Positions 15,613 to 24,753 of a stretch of DNA of 30,854 nucleotides are shown piece after piece. The position numbers were made by a program, and so were the translations under genes. Origin of the DNA: UBA1858 sp965658595 (GTDB lineage Bacteria; Pseudomonadota; Gammaproteobacteria; UBA4575); NCBI GenBank assembly GCA_965658595.1, contig CBFHSW010000058.1, positions 1 through 30,854 on the forward strand, given 5' to 3'. The stretch's first letter is position 1. Each line of letters begins with the position of its first letter. The notes below the pieces were generated by a model, which saw only the letters and a list, made by a program, of their open reading frames with translations, was not told the DNA's origin and did not search any database.

Positions 15613-15960
15613 ATGACACAAGCCATTATCTATCACAATCCAAACTGTTCTAAATGTCGAGGTGCAATCACATTGTTAGAACAGCATGGAATTGACTTTG
15701 AGAGCATCAGATACTTAGAAAACCCACTCAGCTATGAACAGCTCATGCAGGTTATTGATGCGGGCGTGAGTATCAAGCAACTCATTCGCACACAAGAACA
15801 GGAATGGAAACAACTCAATATTGATATTGAACAGGCGTCAACACAAGACATTATCGAAGCGATAATATCTCAACCCAAAATTATGCAACGCCCCATTATT
15901 ATGTATGCTGGACAAGCAATTATTGCACGCCCTCCCGAAAAACTATTGGAGTTACTCTAG
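15613..15960 (+). CDS. arsC: ArsC-family arsenate reductase-like protein (glutaredoxin-dependent type)
   Basis: A 115-residue protein of the ArsC/Spx thioredoxin-fold family. It shows IYHNPNCSKCRG with the active-site Cys12, then RYLENPLSYEQL, LIRTQE and QRPIIMYAGQAIIARPPEKL. These contain the conserved arginines of glutaredoxin-coupled arsenate reductases. The second cysteine (CSKC) is not in E. coli ArsC, so the true substrate may differ (YfgD/Spx-like relatives exist). I chose ATG 15613; a TTG at 15601 adds four residues. The stop is directly followed by the wrbA ATG, so the two are one operon. The pair is found in the same order in Pseudomonas, where no arsenic resistance operon is involved. 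Confidence 0.88.
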   Translation: MTQAIIYHNPNCSKCRGAITLLEQHGIDFESIRYLENPLSYEQLMQVIDAGVSIKQLIRTQEQEWKQLNIDIEQASTQDIIEAIISQPKIMQRPIIMYAGQAIIARPPEKLLELL

Positions 15961-16557
15961 ATGCAACCAATACTAGTCCTTTATTACAGTCGCAGTGGTG
16001 CGACTAAAAACATGGCTCAGAAAATCGCTCATGGCGTGGAATCTGTGCAGGGTGCTAGTGCACTCATTCGCACAGTCCCGAGTGTATCTACAACCTGCGA
16101 ATCAGTGGAGTCAGACATCCCTGAATCAGGTGATTGTTATGTGCAGTTATCTGACCTTGAAAATTGCTCGGGCCTAATCCTTGGCAGTCCTACTCGTTTT
16201 GGCAATATGGCAGCTCCACTCAAATATTTTATTGACTCAACCAGTGGGAGCTGGCTCAAAGGTGCGCTTGAGGACAAGCCTGCAGCCTGCTTCACCTCCA
16301 GTAGTAGTATGCATGGTGGACAAGAATCAACCCTCCTCACCATGATGATTCCTCTCATGCATCACGGTATGATTTTTACGGGCTTGCCCTATAGCGAAAG
16401 CGACTTGAGTTCAACTCAAAGCGGGGGAACTCCTTATGGTGCCAGTCATGTTGCTGGTTCCAATGATAATATTGCCTTGTCTGAAGAAGAAACACGATTG
16501 TGTAAAGCGCTAGGACAGCGAGTGGCTACTATTGCTATAAAACTAAATAACAGATAA
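15961..16557 (+). CDS. wrbA: NAD(P)H:quinone oxidoreductase WrbA (flavodoxin-like)
   Basis: WrbA is an FMN-dependent quinone reductase that gives two-electron reduction and so limits redox cycling. The 198-residue product has the phosphate-binding loop YYSRSGATKNMA (8-19), the flavin-contact motif GSPTRFGNMAAPLKYFIDST, FTSSSSMHGGQESTLL, and GGTPYGASHVAG with conserved glycines. Length matches the family. The ATG follows the arsC stop without a gap, indicating translational coupling. Together with arsC it suggests a small redox/stress operon. Confidence 0.95.
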   Translation: MQPILVLYYSRSGATKNMAQKIAHGVESVQGASALIRTVPSVSTTCESVESDIPESGDCYVQLSDLENCSGLILGSPTRFGNMAAPLKYFIDSTSGSWLKGALEDKPAACFTSSSSMHGGQESTLLTMMIPLMHHGMIFTGLPYSESDLSSTQSGGTPYGASHVAGSNDNIALSEEETRLCKALGQRVATIAIKLNNR

Positions 16558-16573
16558 CTAAAAGTCTCAAATT

Positions 16574-16918
16574 ATGTACTACAAATTATCACTTCTTAGC
16601 TACTTTGGATTAATGCTTGGACAAGTATTATGGATAGTATGGCTCAACCCAAACCCAATTATCCCAATTAGTTTAGCTATTTTATTCATAGTTGCACCAT
16701 TGTTATTTGCACTACGAGGCTTACTACATGATCGACTTAATACTTTTAAATGGGTTACTTTATTTGTGTGGTTATATTTTATTTATGGCATATGGAACAT
16801 TGTCAATGACACACAATTCCCTCTTGGAGTAATTCAAATTATTAGCAGCTTAAGCTTGTTTGTTTTTGCGGTGTTACACGTTCGATCACAAGCCATCAAA
16901 GAGGACATACCTGCTTAA
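16574..16918 (+). CDS. DUF2069 family membrane protein
   Basis: A 114-residue, very hydrophobic protein of unknown function with about four membrane helices (residues about 6-25, 30-47, 57-76, 82-103). The family motif FALRGLLHDRLNTFKW connects helices two and three. The position between wrbA and hda is conserved in gammaproteobacteria such as Pseudomonas. Its 3' end overlaps the convergent hda 3' end by 23 bases, so the two genes share terminal sequence on opposite strands and no separate terminator fits between them. Confidence 0.88.
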   Translation: MYYKLSLLSYFGLMLGQVLWIVWLNPNPIIPISLAILFIVAPLLFALRGLLHDRLNTFKWVTLFVWLYFIYGIWNIVNDTQFPLGVIQIISSLSLFVFAVLHVRSQAIKEDIPA

Positions 16919-17597
16919 TAAAAGGGATGGTCACTTTTCTATGTTCACGCAGCGATGCTTGATTAATACTCTCTAATAACGGAATTAAGCTTTTAAGATC
17001 TCTTGAGTAATGCGTCAGAAGATATTGCATAACTTCTTGAGTAAGCTTCAAACCCCTTGATTTGGCTTGCAGGAAAACTGCTTTTTCTAAATCACTTTCC
17101 ATCAGATTAAGTAATTTATACACAGGCCCCCATACACACCTAGAGGCTAAATCTGGCAGCTCAAAACAATCCTCAGTAGGTGCATATAGAGATGACATGA
17201 CCAATGTTGTTTTGCTAGCGCGCAATTGATTAATACAATTAAATAGAGCTAGCTCCCAATCCGCTCGCTGTTGAACTAAGTGCACATCATCTAAGCAAAC
17301 AAGATCTAATGTATTAAGGTCATCTAAACAAGCTGCGCCATACTGTAGACAGTCGCGCATAGATAGGTAAATCACTCTGCGATGGTGTACTAATGCTGAA
17401 TGACATATAGCCTGAAGCAGATGAGTTTTTCCACTACTGCTTGGCCCCCACAAATATACTTGTGGTTCTAAATATTGATGGGCTATGGCATTTTCTAGTA
17501 AAGCAAGCAGGCTCTTATCTTTACAAAAAAAACACTCGAATGTGTATTCTGGATCTAATGATAAGTTTAATAATTGCTGTGTGCTTGAGAGATTCAT
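16896..17597 (-). CDS. hda: DnaA regulatory inactivator Hda
   Basis: Hda is a DnaA-like AAA+ protein that, with the DNA-loaded sliding clamp, stimulates ATP hydrolysis by DnaA and so prevents re-initiation. The 233-residue product has an N-terminal clamp-binding-like segment QLLNLSL (8-14). It has Walker A GPSSSGKT (51-58), Walker B VCLDDVHLV, and the helical lid ending with LKSLIPLLESINQAS. It lacks the DNA-binding domain of DnaA, as expected. A perfect TATAAT (17618-17613) lies 15 bases before the ATG, which would give a very short leader. It overlaps the DUF2069 gene tail to tail. Confidence 0.92.
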   Translation of the reverse strand: MNLSSTQQLLNLSLDPEYTFECFFCKDKSLLALLENAIAHQYLEPQVYLWGPSSSGKTHLLQAICHSALVHHRRVIYLSMRDCLQYGAACLDDLNTLDLVCLDDVHLVQQRADWELALFNCINQLRASKTTLVMSSLYAPTEDCFELPDLASRCVWGPVYKLLNLMESDLEKAVFLQAKSRGLKLTQEVMQYLLTHYSRDLKSLIPLLESINQASLREHRKVTIPFIKQVCPL

Positions 17598-17612
17598 GCC
17601 AATGGTTTAAAG

Positions 17613-17618
17613 ATTATA
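17613..17618 (-). promoter_or_regulatory. Candidate -10 box for hda
   Basis: TATAAT on the minus strand, 15 bases before the hda ATG. No good -35 hexamer is seen at 16-18 bases upstream, and there is no extended TG. The call rests on the -10 match and the position alone. Confidence 0.35.
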
Positions 17619-17810
17619 TAAAGGCTTTATAGACTAAAACTGATTTTGAGACTGATCAATCATTTATTTCACATTATGGATAGTCATTGCGGAGGCTTAA
17701 TTAGCGCTAGTTTTATGAGTACAGCCAAGACTCATGGTTATTCTTACCCAAGCGATTTCACTTGTTCTAGGTTAGAGACAGAATCACAATAATCACAAGC
17801 TACTATATGA

Positions 17811-18377
17811 TTAACGCTGACTAATATTATTGATATGCACTTTCTCAGCACGCGTATACCATTGAGTAACGTATTTGTAGCCACTCAAAATTGTTGTGTA
17901 AACAACCAGCGTCATCAACACGTTCAACACGAATGGATGAAAATGAGCAATCTGATGATATACCAGTGTTATGGCCAAAATAATTTGCACAAAAGTATTA
18001 ATCTTACTGATACTCGATGGCTCCATTTTTAACTGTGACGTTGAATAATGGTAATACACTGCTCCCACCATCAATATACAGTCTCTCGCCACTACAATTG
18101 CGGTTAACCACCATGGCACCCATCCAAATAGCGCAAATGCCACATACACCACCAGCAACATGACCTTATCGGCAATTGGATCTAAGTAAGACCCCAGTGT
18201 TGTCTTCCAACCATAGCAACGCGCTAAAAAACCATCCAGAGCATCTGATAGCCCCATCAATAGAAGCAATAATAGTGCACGCTCATACTGTTGATCAATC
18301 AACAACCAAACAAAAAACGGCACAGCAAGAATTCGAGCACATGTTATGAGATTAGGGATGTATGTGGCCGGAATCAT
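17811..18377 (-). CDS. CDP-alcohol phosphatidyltransferase (PgsA-like)
   Basis: A 188-residue inner-membrane enzyme of the CDP-alcohol phosphatidyltransferase family. The catalytic signature is complete: SDALDGFLARCYGWKTTLGS, then YLDPIADKVML (pattern DGx2ARx8Gx3Dx3D). Several membrane helices follow. The start MIPATYIPNLITCARILAVP resembles phosphatidylglycerophosphate synthase, so PgsA (CDP-diacylglycerol plus glycerol-3-phosphate) is the likeliest activity. Other family substrates cannot be excluded, and many gammaproteobacteria carry a second PgsA-like gene next to hda/purM. TAGGAG 9 bases before the ATG is a strong ribosome binding site. It is divergent from purM. Confidence 0.85.
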   Translation of the reverse strand: MIPATYIPNLITCARILAVPFFVWLLIDQQYERALLLLLLMGLSDALDGFLARCYGWKTTLGSYLDPIADKVMLLVVYVAFALFGWVPWWLTAIVVARDCILMVGAVYYHYSTSQLKMEPSSISKINTFVQIILAITLVYHQIAHFHPFVLNVLMTLVVYTTILSGYKYVTQWYTRAEKVHINNISQR

Positions 18378-18496
18378 ACGAAAATACTCCTAAGTTACGT
18401 CCTGCATTCAAGCGTTTACGACTCTGCAGTGTTAGTATTATATTATTCGCTAAGATAGCACAACAATGTGGGATTAAGTAGTACACTAACATCTAG

Positions 18497-18527
18497 ATGA
18501 CAAAATATTTAACTCACTAATTATAAT
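18497..18527 (+). promoter_or_regulatory. Candidate sigma70 promoter for purM
   Basis: ATGACA (18497-18502, five of six bases of TTGACA) and a perfect TATAAT (18522-18527) are separated by 19 bases, slightly long. It ends 28 bases before the purM ATG. I saw no clear PurR operator. Confidence 0.45.
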
Positions 18528-18555
18528 AAATTTACTTGAGAAAAAGCACACACAC

Positions 18556-19581
18556 ATGGGACTCACTTATAAAGATGCAGGCGTTGATATAGATGCCGGA
18601 AATACACTCATCGACAAAATCAAAACAGCCGTTAAAAGTACTCATCGTGATGGGGTTATCTCTGATCTTGGTGGTTTCGGTGGCCTATTTGAACTCGCCA
18701 GTGGAAAATACCAAGAGCCAGTTTTAGTGTCGGGTACAGATGGTGTTGGCACAAAATTAAAATTAGCCCATCAAATGAATCAGCACTCCACTATTGGAAT
18801 TGATTTAGTCGCAATGTGTGTGAATGATGTCATCGTGCAAGGCGCAGAACCACTTTTTTTCTTAGATTACTTTGCAACAGGCAAGTTAGAAGTCGATGTT
18901 AGCGCGGAGGTCATAACAGGCATTGCTAATGGTTGTAAATTATCTGGAGCCGCTCTGATCGGTGGGGAAACTGCTGAAATGCCCGGCATGTATGGTGATG
19001 GAGAATATGACCTAGCTGGCTTTTGTGTGGCCATTGCAGACAAATCTAAGCTTATAACTGGGCAAACAATACAAGCTGGCGATGTTGTCATTGGACTGCA
19101 TTCAAGCGGAGTTCATTCCAATGGTTTCTCTTTAGTCAATAAAGTATTAGAAATTTCTGGAACAGATCTCAATCAAGACTTTGCAGACAGTACGCTGGGA
19201 GACACATTGCTCACTCCTACAAAAATCTATGTGAAACCCATTCTTGATATGCTCAAAAAATGCGATATTCACGGACTCTGTCATGTCACCGGTGGTGGTA
19301 TTACGGAAAACTTACCTCGCATCTTACCGAAGAATTTATGTGCCGAAATTGATCCTAATAGTTGGCAACGATTACCCATATTTGACTGGATTCAACGCCA
19401 AGGCGATATAGCTGATGAAGAGATGTTGCGAGTATTCAACTCTGGCATTGGTATGATTGTGGTGGTATCAGCAGAACAACAGGATATCATTATAAATCTA
19501 GCTGACCAGCATCAAATCAATAGTGACATGATTGGTGTTATCAAGAATACATCCAGCTCATCTCAGGTACGCTATCTCTAA
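18556..19581 (+). CDS. purM: Phosphoribosylformylglycinamidine cyclo-ligase (AIR synthetase) PurM
   Basis: PurM converts FGAM to aminoimidazole ribonucleotide with ATP, the fifth step of purine synthesis. The 341-residue product shows GVDIDAGNTLIDKIK, the glycine-rich GFGGLFEL, LVSGTDGVGTKLKLA, IGIDLVAMCVNDV, ALIGGETAEMPGMY and HVTGGGITENLPRI, all hallmarks of the enzyme. Length is near the usual 345. It heads a purM-purN-DUF3108 group on the plus strand, with a candidate promoter just upstream. Confidence 0.98.
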   Translation: MGLTYKDAGVDIDAGNTLIDKIKTAVKSTHRDGVISDLGGFGGLFELASGKYQEPVLVSGTDGVGTKLKLAHQMNQHSTIGIDLVAMCVNDVIVQGAEPLFFLDYFATGKLEVDVSAEVITGIANGCKLSGAALIGGETAEMPGMYGDGEYDLAGFCVAIADKSKLITGQTIQAGDVVIGLHSSGVHSNGFSLVNKVLEISGTDLNQDFADSTLGDTLLTPTKIYVKPILDMLKKCDIHGLCHVTGGGITENLPRILPKNLCAEIDPNSWQRLPIFDWIQRQGDIADEEMLRVFNSGIGMIVVVSAEQQDIIINLADQHQINSDMIGVIKNTSSSSQVRYL

Positions 19582-19589
19582 AAGTCATC

Positions 19590-20246
19590 ATGAAAAATAA
19601 AATTGGCGTACTCGTATCAGGTGGTGGAACTAACCTGCAATCTATTATTGATCAAGTTCATAATCAAAATAATAATGATGCAACTATTAGTTGCGTGATC
19701 AGTAATGTGCCCTCTGCCTATGCTCTAAAGCGAGCTCAACAGGCAGGCATTCCTAATTTTGTCATCAAACATAGTGATTACTCGGACAGAGCAAGCTTTG
19801 AACATGCACTGATTGAAGTCTTCAATCAACATGAAGTTAACTTGGTATGTTTAGCTGGCTTCATGAGAGTCTTAGAAAGTGGTTTTATTCAAAATTATCA
19901 AGGGCGTATTCTCAACATTCATCCTTCCCTATTGCCACATTTTCGCGGTCTGCATACTCATCAACGAGCACTGGATAATAATCATAAAGAACATGGATGC
20001 AGTGTACATTTTGCTACTGCAGAACTTGATGGTGGCCCTCTTGTCATACAAGCACATGAATCAATTCTTACTAATGACGATGCACAATCACTTGCTCAGC
20101 GAGTACTGGAAAAAGAACACATAATTTACCCTATGTGTATACAATGGCTATGCGATGGCACAATTAAATGTGAAAAGGAAGTAGCCTATTATGAAGGTAG
20201 AGCACTTACACGACCTTTGCGACTTGATGAGATATCAGTTGAATAA
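19590..20246 (+). CDS. purN: Phosphoribosylglycinamide formyltransferase PurN
   Basis: PurN transfers a formyl group from 10-formyl-tetrahydrofolate to GAR, the third step of purine synthesis. The 218-residue product has KIGVLVSGGGTNLQSII at the N-terminus. The catalytic Asn-His motif is in ILNIHPSLLPHFRG, and the catalytic Asp is in AELDGGPLVIQ. Length fits the family. The ATG is 8 bases after the purM stop. The 3' end overlaps the start region of the DUF3108 gene, so all three probably form one operon. Confidence 0.97.
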   Translation: MKNKIGVLVSGGGTNLQSIIDQVHNQNNNDATISCVISNVPSAYALKRAQQAGIPNFVIKHSDYSDRASFEHALIEVFNQHEVNLVCLAGFMRVLESGFIQNYQGRILNIHPSLLPHFRGLHTHQRALDNNHKEHGCSVHFATAELDGGPLVIQAHESILTNDDAQSLAQRVLEKEHIIYPMCIQWLCDGTIKCEKEVAYYEGRALTRPLRLDEISVE

Positions 20247-21024
20247 ACACGCTTTAAATACTATGACAACTGGCTCATCTGCCACTTGGGTACTGCTACT
20301 AAGCCTATTATTTTCCACCAATGCTCACACTGATACATCAAAGCTATCAATCCACGAAAATAATATCCCACCTGTTTTTTCCGCTAAATATCAAATCAAA
20401 GCTGGTGGCATGAATATGGGAGAAATAAAAGTTGGTCTCGCTCAAAATAACACACATGAATGGATCTATTCATCACGAGCTAAAACTAGAGGGCTAGCAG
20501 CTCTAATAAGTGGTGGTCAAAATATGTCTGAGACCAGTCACTTGCAGTTGATAGGTGACAACATCCGCCCAGTATTTTTTGAGCGTATAAAAGTATCTAG
20601 ATCTGAAAATAAAAGTGAGCGTGTGACGTACGCTTGGCATAAAAATAATGTTCATGCCACATACAAAGATCGAGTACTAAATGATTCTATTCATAAATAT
20701 AGCTTGGATTTATTCACTCTACAGCTATCGTTGATGTCTAATATCAACAACATTCCAGAAAAAACTAAAGTCACTGCTATTAGCAAAGCTAAGCTAAAAG
20801 ACTATCTAATAATCAAACATGCAAATGAGACTTTAGAGACTGTCTATGGGCTTAGAAATTGTGTTGTCATTGAACGCAAGCGTGGCGATGCATCCTATAA
20901 AATATGGGCTGATGCAGACACTCACGGACTACCCATACAGATACAACATCTCAAGAAGGGCAAGGCTGAGTACACAGTAAGCTTAGTGAAAAGCTCACTG
21001 CATCAGAGTATTCGAGAGCATTAA
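20227..21024 (+). CDS. DUF3108 domain exported protein
   Basis: A predicted periplasmic or lipid-face protein of the DUF3108 family, function unknown, regularly found after purN. The product from ATG 20227 has 265 residues. Its signal peptide has Arg/Lys in the N-region and the core SATWVLLLSLLFSTNAHT. The DUF3108 core begins with FSAKYQIKAGGMNMGEIKVG and continues to YKIWADADTHGLPIQIQH. The frame is open back to 20191, and an ATG at 20263 is possible. I prefer 20227 because it keeps the positive charges before the hydrophobic core. It overlaps purN by 20 bases. The next gene is convergent, and no clear terminator hairpin is seen in the 49-base gap. Confidence 0.85.
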   Translation: MRYQLNKHALNTMTTGSSATWVLLLSLLFSTNAHTDTSKLSIHENNIPPVFSAKYQIKAGGMNMGEIKVGLAQNNTHEWIYSSRAKTRGLAALISGGQNMSETSHLQLIGDNIRPVFFERIKVSRSENKSERVTYAWHKNNVHATYKDRVLNDSIHKYSLDLFTLQLSLMSNINNIPEKTKVTAISKAKLKDYLIIKHANETLETVYGLRNCVVIERKRGDASYKIWADADTHGLPIQIQHLKKGKAEYTVSLVKSSLHQSIREH

Positions 21025-21073
21025 CAAGAAAATCGCTTAACAATAGTGCACAAACATTGAGCTGTGTAGACGT

Positions 21074-22405
21074 TTAACCACCCGCTACCATCATATTATC
21101 CATGAGAATAGAACCACAGTGGACACTTCCATTAGTATCCACATCATTGCCGACTGCGATAATGTTGTTAAACATATCTTCAAGCTGACCAGCAATGGTT
21201 ATCTCTTGAACTGGATACTGAATCTCCCCATTTTCAACCCAGAAACCGCTAGCTCCTCGTGAATAATCACCTGTCACTATATTCACTCCATGTCCTATTA
21301 GTTCAGTGACTAGCAGCCCAGTATTGAGTTCTTTCAATAGCGCTGGGAAATCCTGCCCCGTATTATTGATAGTGATATTGTGTGTGCCACCGGCATTACC
21401 GGTAGTTTGCATATCTAACTTGCGTGCAGAGTAGCTGCTGAGTAGGTAGCCCATTAACGATCCAGATTCAACAAGATTGCGCGCATGAGTCTTAACACCT
21501 TCATTATCAAATGGAGTGCTGGCCAATCCGGCTATGACATGTGGATCTTCTTTAATATTAAACCATTCAGGGAATATTTTTTTATCGATAGAATCAGTCA
21601 AAAATGATGCATTGCGATATATAGCCGCACCTCGAATTGCCGATAAAAAGTGACCCACTATGGAACGAGCAATATTTGGCTCTAGCAACACGGGTACCTG
21701 GCATGTTTTCAGACTACGAGACGCTAGTCGTCTCAGAGTTCGTTCACGCGCTCGCTCTCCCACCAGTTGAGGTGAATCTAATAAGTCGCCCTGACGATTT
21801 AGGGAATACCAATAATCTCGCTGCATCCCTTGCTCATCTGCTGCAACCACTGAGCAACTTAAGCTGTGTCGAGTGCTATGATAATCACCCAAAAATCCAT
21901 GAGAGTTAGCGTAGGCAATATGAGAGCGTATGCTACTGATTGAAGCACCCTCAGAATTAACTATATCTTTATGATCACGCGCTACTGCCTCACAAGCTAT
22001 CGCTTTTTCTAAGCCACGTTCTGCATCCATATCCCAAGGATGATCCATTTCTAGTTGTGGATAATCATTCGCCATCAATTCCGGATCAGCTAAACCTGAA
22101 CAGTCATCTTCTGCAGTAAATTTAGCAATATTTAAGGCCGCATCAATCGTGCGCAGAATTGCCTCAGGTTTTATATCATTGGTACTGGCAGAACCTTTGG
22201 CTTTTCCACGATACACTGTAACTGCTAGTGAACGTTGATTATGGTATTCACAAGTCTCTACCTCTCCCAGACGCGCTGTAACAGAAAATCCTTTGTCATT
22301 GCTTGCCATGATTTCTGCTTGATCGGCACCCTGTGCTTTTGCATAGTTCAGTGCTTCAGGTAGTTGTTGCTCTAGTATTTCTTTTGTTGATGATTGAATA
22401 GTCAT
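21074..22405 (-). CDS. pmbA: Metalloprotease subunit PmbA/TldE
   Basis: TldE (PmbA) is the non-catalytic partner of TldD. Together they form a heterodimeric protease that degrades unfolded peptides, matures microcin B17 in E. coli and removes the CcdA antitoxin. The 443-residue product contains EILEQQLPEALNYAKAQGAD, RGAAIYRNASFLTDSIDKKI and NIVTGDYSRGASGFWVENGE, ending GSILMDNMMVAGG, and lacks the HExxxH metal site, as expected. The gap from tldD is 2 bases, so the two subunits are co-translated; in E. coli they are unlinked. Confidence 0.95.
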   Translation of the reverse strand: MTIQSSTKEILEQQLPEALNYAKAQGADQAEIMASNDKGFSVTARLGEVETCEYHNQRSLAVTVYRGKAKGSASTNDIKPEAILRTIDAALNIAKFTAEDDCSGLADPELMANDYPQLEMDHPWDMDAERGLEKAIACEAVARDHKDIVNSEGASISSIRSHIAYANSHGFLGDYHSTRHSLSCSVVAADEQGMQRDYWYSLNRQGDLLDSPQLVGERARERTLRRLASRSLKTCQVPVLLEPNIARSIVGHFLSAIRGAAIYRNASFLTDSIDKKIFPEWFNIKEDPHVIAGLASTPFDNEGVKTHARNLVESGSLMGYLLSSYSARKLDMQTTGNAGGTHNITINNTGQDFPALLKELNTGLLVTELIGHGVNIVTGDYSRGASGFWVENGEIQYPVQEITIAGQLEDMFNNIIAVGNDVDTNGSVHCGSILMDNMMVAGG

Positions 22406-22407
22406 AG

Positions 22408-23847
22408 TTATGCCTGAGTGCCTCCAACAGTTATTCCATCAACCCTTAATGTTGGCTGACCAACACCTACAGGGACACTTTGACCTTCTTTTCCACACGT
22501 GCCCACACCGGAATCTAATGACAAATCATTGCCAATCATACTCACACGTGTCAGCACATCAGGACCATCACCAATCAAAGTAGCGCCTTTAACCGGATAG
22601 GTGATTTTACCGTTTTCAATCATATAAGCCTCAGAGGCTGAAAATACAAATTTCCCTGAAGTGATGTCAACCTGACCACCTCCGAAATTAACAGCATAAA
22701 ATCCCTTATCTACCGAGGAAATAATATCATCAGGTTGATGATTACCTGCCAACATATAGGTGTTGGTCATTCTCGGCATTGGTAAATGCGCATACGATTC
22801 ACGACGGCCATTTCCTGTTGAAACTGTATTAGAAAGACGTGCATTTAAACGATCATGCATGTAACCCTTAAGGATTCCATCTTCAATAAGAGTCGTACAT
22901 TGCGTCTGTACACCCTCATCATCAATATTCAGAGAACCTCGGCGTTGATCAAGCGTACCATCATCAACTACCGTCACACCTGGACTTGCTACTCTCTCAC
23001 CGATACGTCCGCTAAATGCTGATGTATTTTTACGATTAAAGTCACCCTCAAGGCCATGTCCAATAGCTTCATGTAGAAGTACTCCAGGCCAGCCGGGCCC
23101 TAGCACGACTGTCATGTTTCCAGCCGGACATTCCTGAGCATCTAAATTCACAACTGCTTGTCTAACAGCTTCTAAAGCAAACGTTTCTGCACAACCCTCT
23201 GCGATGAATTTATGATAATCATAACGACCACCTCCACCCATGGAGCCTTGTTCACGTCGGCCATTTTGTTCCACAATCACACTGACATTGAACCTTACTA
23301 AGGGCCGCACATCTGCTGCTAAAGTGCCATCACTGATTGCGATCAACACTGTATCGTGAGTTCCTACCAAGCTAACCATAACTTCTTTAACTCGTGAATC
23401 TTGCGCACGAGCAGCTGCGTCAGCTTGTTTAAGTAGATTCATCTTCTCAGTTTCGCTAATAACATCTAGAGGAGATTCTGGCGCATATAAACTGCGGCCT
23501 GTTTTCACTTGCCATGCACGGACTTTGCCACTGCCAGAGGTTTTGGCAATACTTTTTGCGACTTGCGCGGATTCCATTAAAGCACTCGCGACGATATCGT
23601 CTGAATAAGCAAAACCACATTTGTCTCCTGAGATTGCTCTAACTCCTACGCCTTGCTCAATGCTAAAACTAGCATCTTTAACAATGCCATTATCCAATGA
23701 CCACGCTTCTCGCGTAGTTCCTTGAAAATATAAGTCTGCCGCGTCGATTGATCCACCCAACATGATTCCTAAAGCATCATGTAAATGATCCTCATCCATA
23801 CCTGTGGGACTGAGTAACCGAGCTTTTGCAATATCTAAATGTTCCAT
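22408..23847 (-). CDS. tldD: Metalloprotease catalytic subunit TldD
   Basis: The catalytic zinc subunit of the TldD/TldE protease. The 479-residue product has the metal motif LLHEAIGHGLEGDF, with ligands His259 and His264 and catalytic Glu260. It also has SMGGGGRYDY, NRKNTSAFSGRIGERVASPG and FYAVNFGGGQVDITSGKF. Length matches the family (about 480). A perfect ribosome binding site AAGGAAG precedes the ATG and overlaps the nitrilase gene stop. The neighbouring order yhdP-nitrilase-tldD is common in gammaproteobacteria. Confidence 0.97.
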   Translation of the reverse strand: MEHLDIAKARLLSPTGMDEDHLHDALGIMLGGSIDAADLYFQGTTREAWSLDNGIVKDASFSIEQGVGVRAISGDKCGFAYSDDIVASALMESAQVAKSIAKTSGSGKVRAWQVKTGRSLYAPESPLDVISETEKMNLLKQADAAARAQDSRVKEVMVSLVGTHDTVLIAISDGTLAADVRPLVRFNVSVIVEQNGRREQGSMGGGGRYDYHKFIAEGCAETFALEAVRQAVVNLDAQECPAGNMTVVLGPGWPGVLLHEAIGHGLEGDFNRKNTSAFSGRIGERVASPGVTVVDDGTLDQRRGSLNIDDEGVQTQCTTLIEDGILKGYMHDRLNARLSNTVSTGNGRRESYAHLPMPRMTNTYMLAGNHQPDDIISSVDKGFYAVNFGGGQVDITSGKFVFSASEAYMIENGKITYPVKGATLIGDGPDVLTRVSMIGNDLSLDSGVGTCGKEGQSVPVGVGQPTLRVDGITVGGTQA

Positions 23848-23854
23848 AACTTCC

Positions 23855-24664
23855 TTATTTTAATGTCCTATGTTGCAAACATGGGAAGGTTTGTCGAGTC
23901 TTATGTAGGCGTTCTAAATCGATCTCTGCTACCACTACTCCAGCACCTTGAGATAGTCTGTTAAGCACATTGCCCCATGGATCCACAATCATGCTATCTC
24001 CAAAAGTGCTTCTACCATTAAAATGATATCCACCTTGATTAGCCGCGATCACATAACTCAGATTTTCAATTGCACGAGCACGCACCAGCACTTCCCAATG
24101 GGCCTTTCCTGTTGTTTCTGTGAAGGCAGCTGGTAATACAATTATCTCAGCGCCTTGGTCTATTAATTGTCGAAACATTTCAGGGAAACGCAAGTCATAA
24201 CACACAGCTAAACCCAATTTACCAAAAGGAGTATCAGCAACCACCACCTCAGAGCCATACTCTATGGTTTCTGATTCTTTGTAATCTTCATCTCCTTCGA
24301 CTTCGACATCAAACAAATGGATCTTATCGTATCGAGCGACAACTTCACCTTGGTCGTTGTACAACATTGTGGCAGCAAGTATTTTACTGGGGTTATCACA
24401 TTTTATAGGTATGGTTCCAGCAACAATCCATACCTTATGTTTTTTTGCTTGCTCGTGACAGAAGTGCTGAATGGGCCCAGTACCGTAAGCTTCTGAAATA
24501 TCAACTTTATCAGTTTCTTCCATCCCCATAATTGGAAAATTTTCTGGCAATACAATCAATTCTGCACCTTGATGCTTAGCCGCTTGAATAAGGCGCTCCG
24601 CTTCCATCAAGTTGGTGTCTCTTTGTGGCGCTGATGCCATTTGAATTGCTGCAACTTTGTTCAT
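23855..24664 (-). CDS. Nitrilase-superfamily carbon-nitrogen hydrolase (Nit-type amidase)
   Basis: A 269-residue amidase with the Glu-Lys-Cys triad: E41 in LIVLPENF, K114 in RYDKIHLFD, C155 in LAVCYDLRFPE. These and the motif IENLSYVIAANQGG place it with Nit1/YbeM-type enzymes, some of which hydrolyse deaminated glutathione. The substrate here is an inference. Three in-frame ATGs exist (24682, 24673, 24664). The GGAGG site lies about 11 bases before 24664 but only 2 before 24673 and downstream of 24682. The 24664 start also gives the usual N-terminus MNKVAAIQMAS, so I chose it. It lies between yhdP and tldD on the same strand. Confidence 0.92.
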   Translation of the reverse strand: MNKVAAIQMASAPQRDTNLMEAERLIQAAKHQGAELIVLPENFPIMGMEETDKVDISEAYGTGPIQHFCHEQAKKHKVWIVAGTIPIKCDNPSKILAATMLYNDQGEVVARYDKIHLFDVEVEGDEDYKESETIEYGSEVVVADTPFGKLGLAVCYDLRFPEMFRQLIDQGAEIIVLPAAFTETTGKAHWEVLVRARAIENLSYVIAANQGGYHFNGRSTFGDSMIVDPWGNVLNRLSQGAGVVVAEIDLERLHKTRQTFPCLQHRTLK

Positions 24665-24753
24665 TATATTCATACCCTCCATGCGGATATTGTCATGATA
24701 TATCTAATTGAAGTCATTATCTGAAGTGTTTCATTAAAAACACACCTTTTGTA

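Noticed and set aside
15601..15960. arsC-like gene as part of an arsenic resistance operon
   Set aside because: No arsR, arsB or acr3 nearby; the arsC-wrbA-DUF2069-hda order is a conserved chromosomal arrangement.
17716..17736. Inverted repeat ATGAGT-N9-ACTCAT between pgsA-like gene and hda
   Set aside because: Six-bp stem with a nine-base loop and no T-run; not strong enough for a terminator or operator call.
24728..24745. Hairpin GTGTTT-N6-AAACAC after yhdP as a terminator
   Set aside because: Weak AT-rich stem and no T-tract in the minus direction, so not supported.
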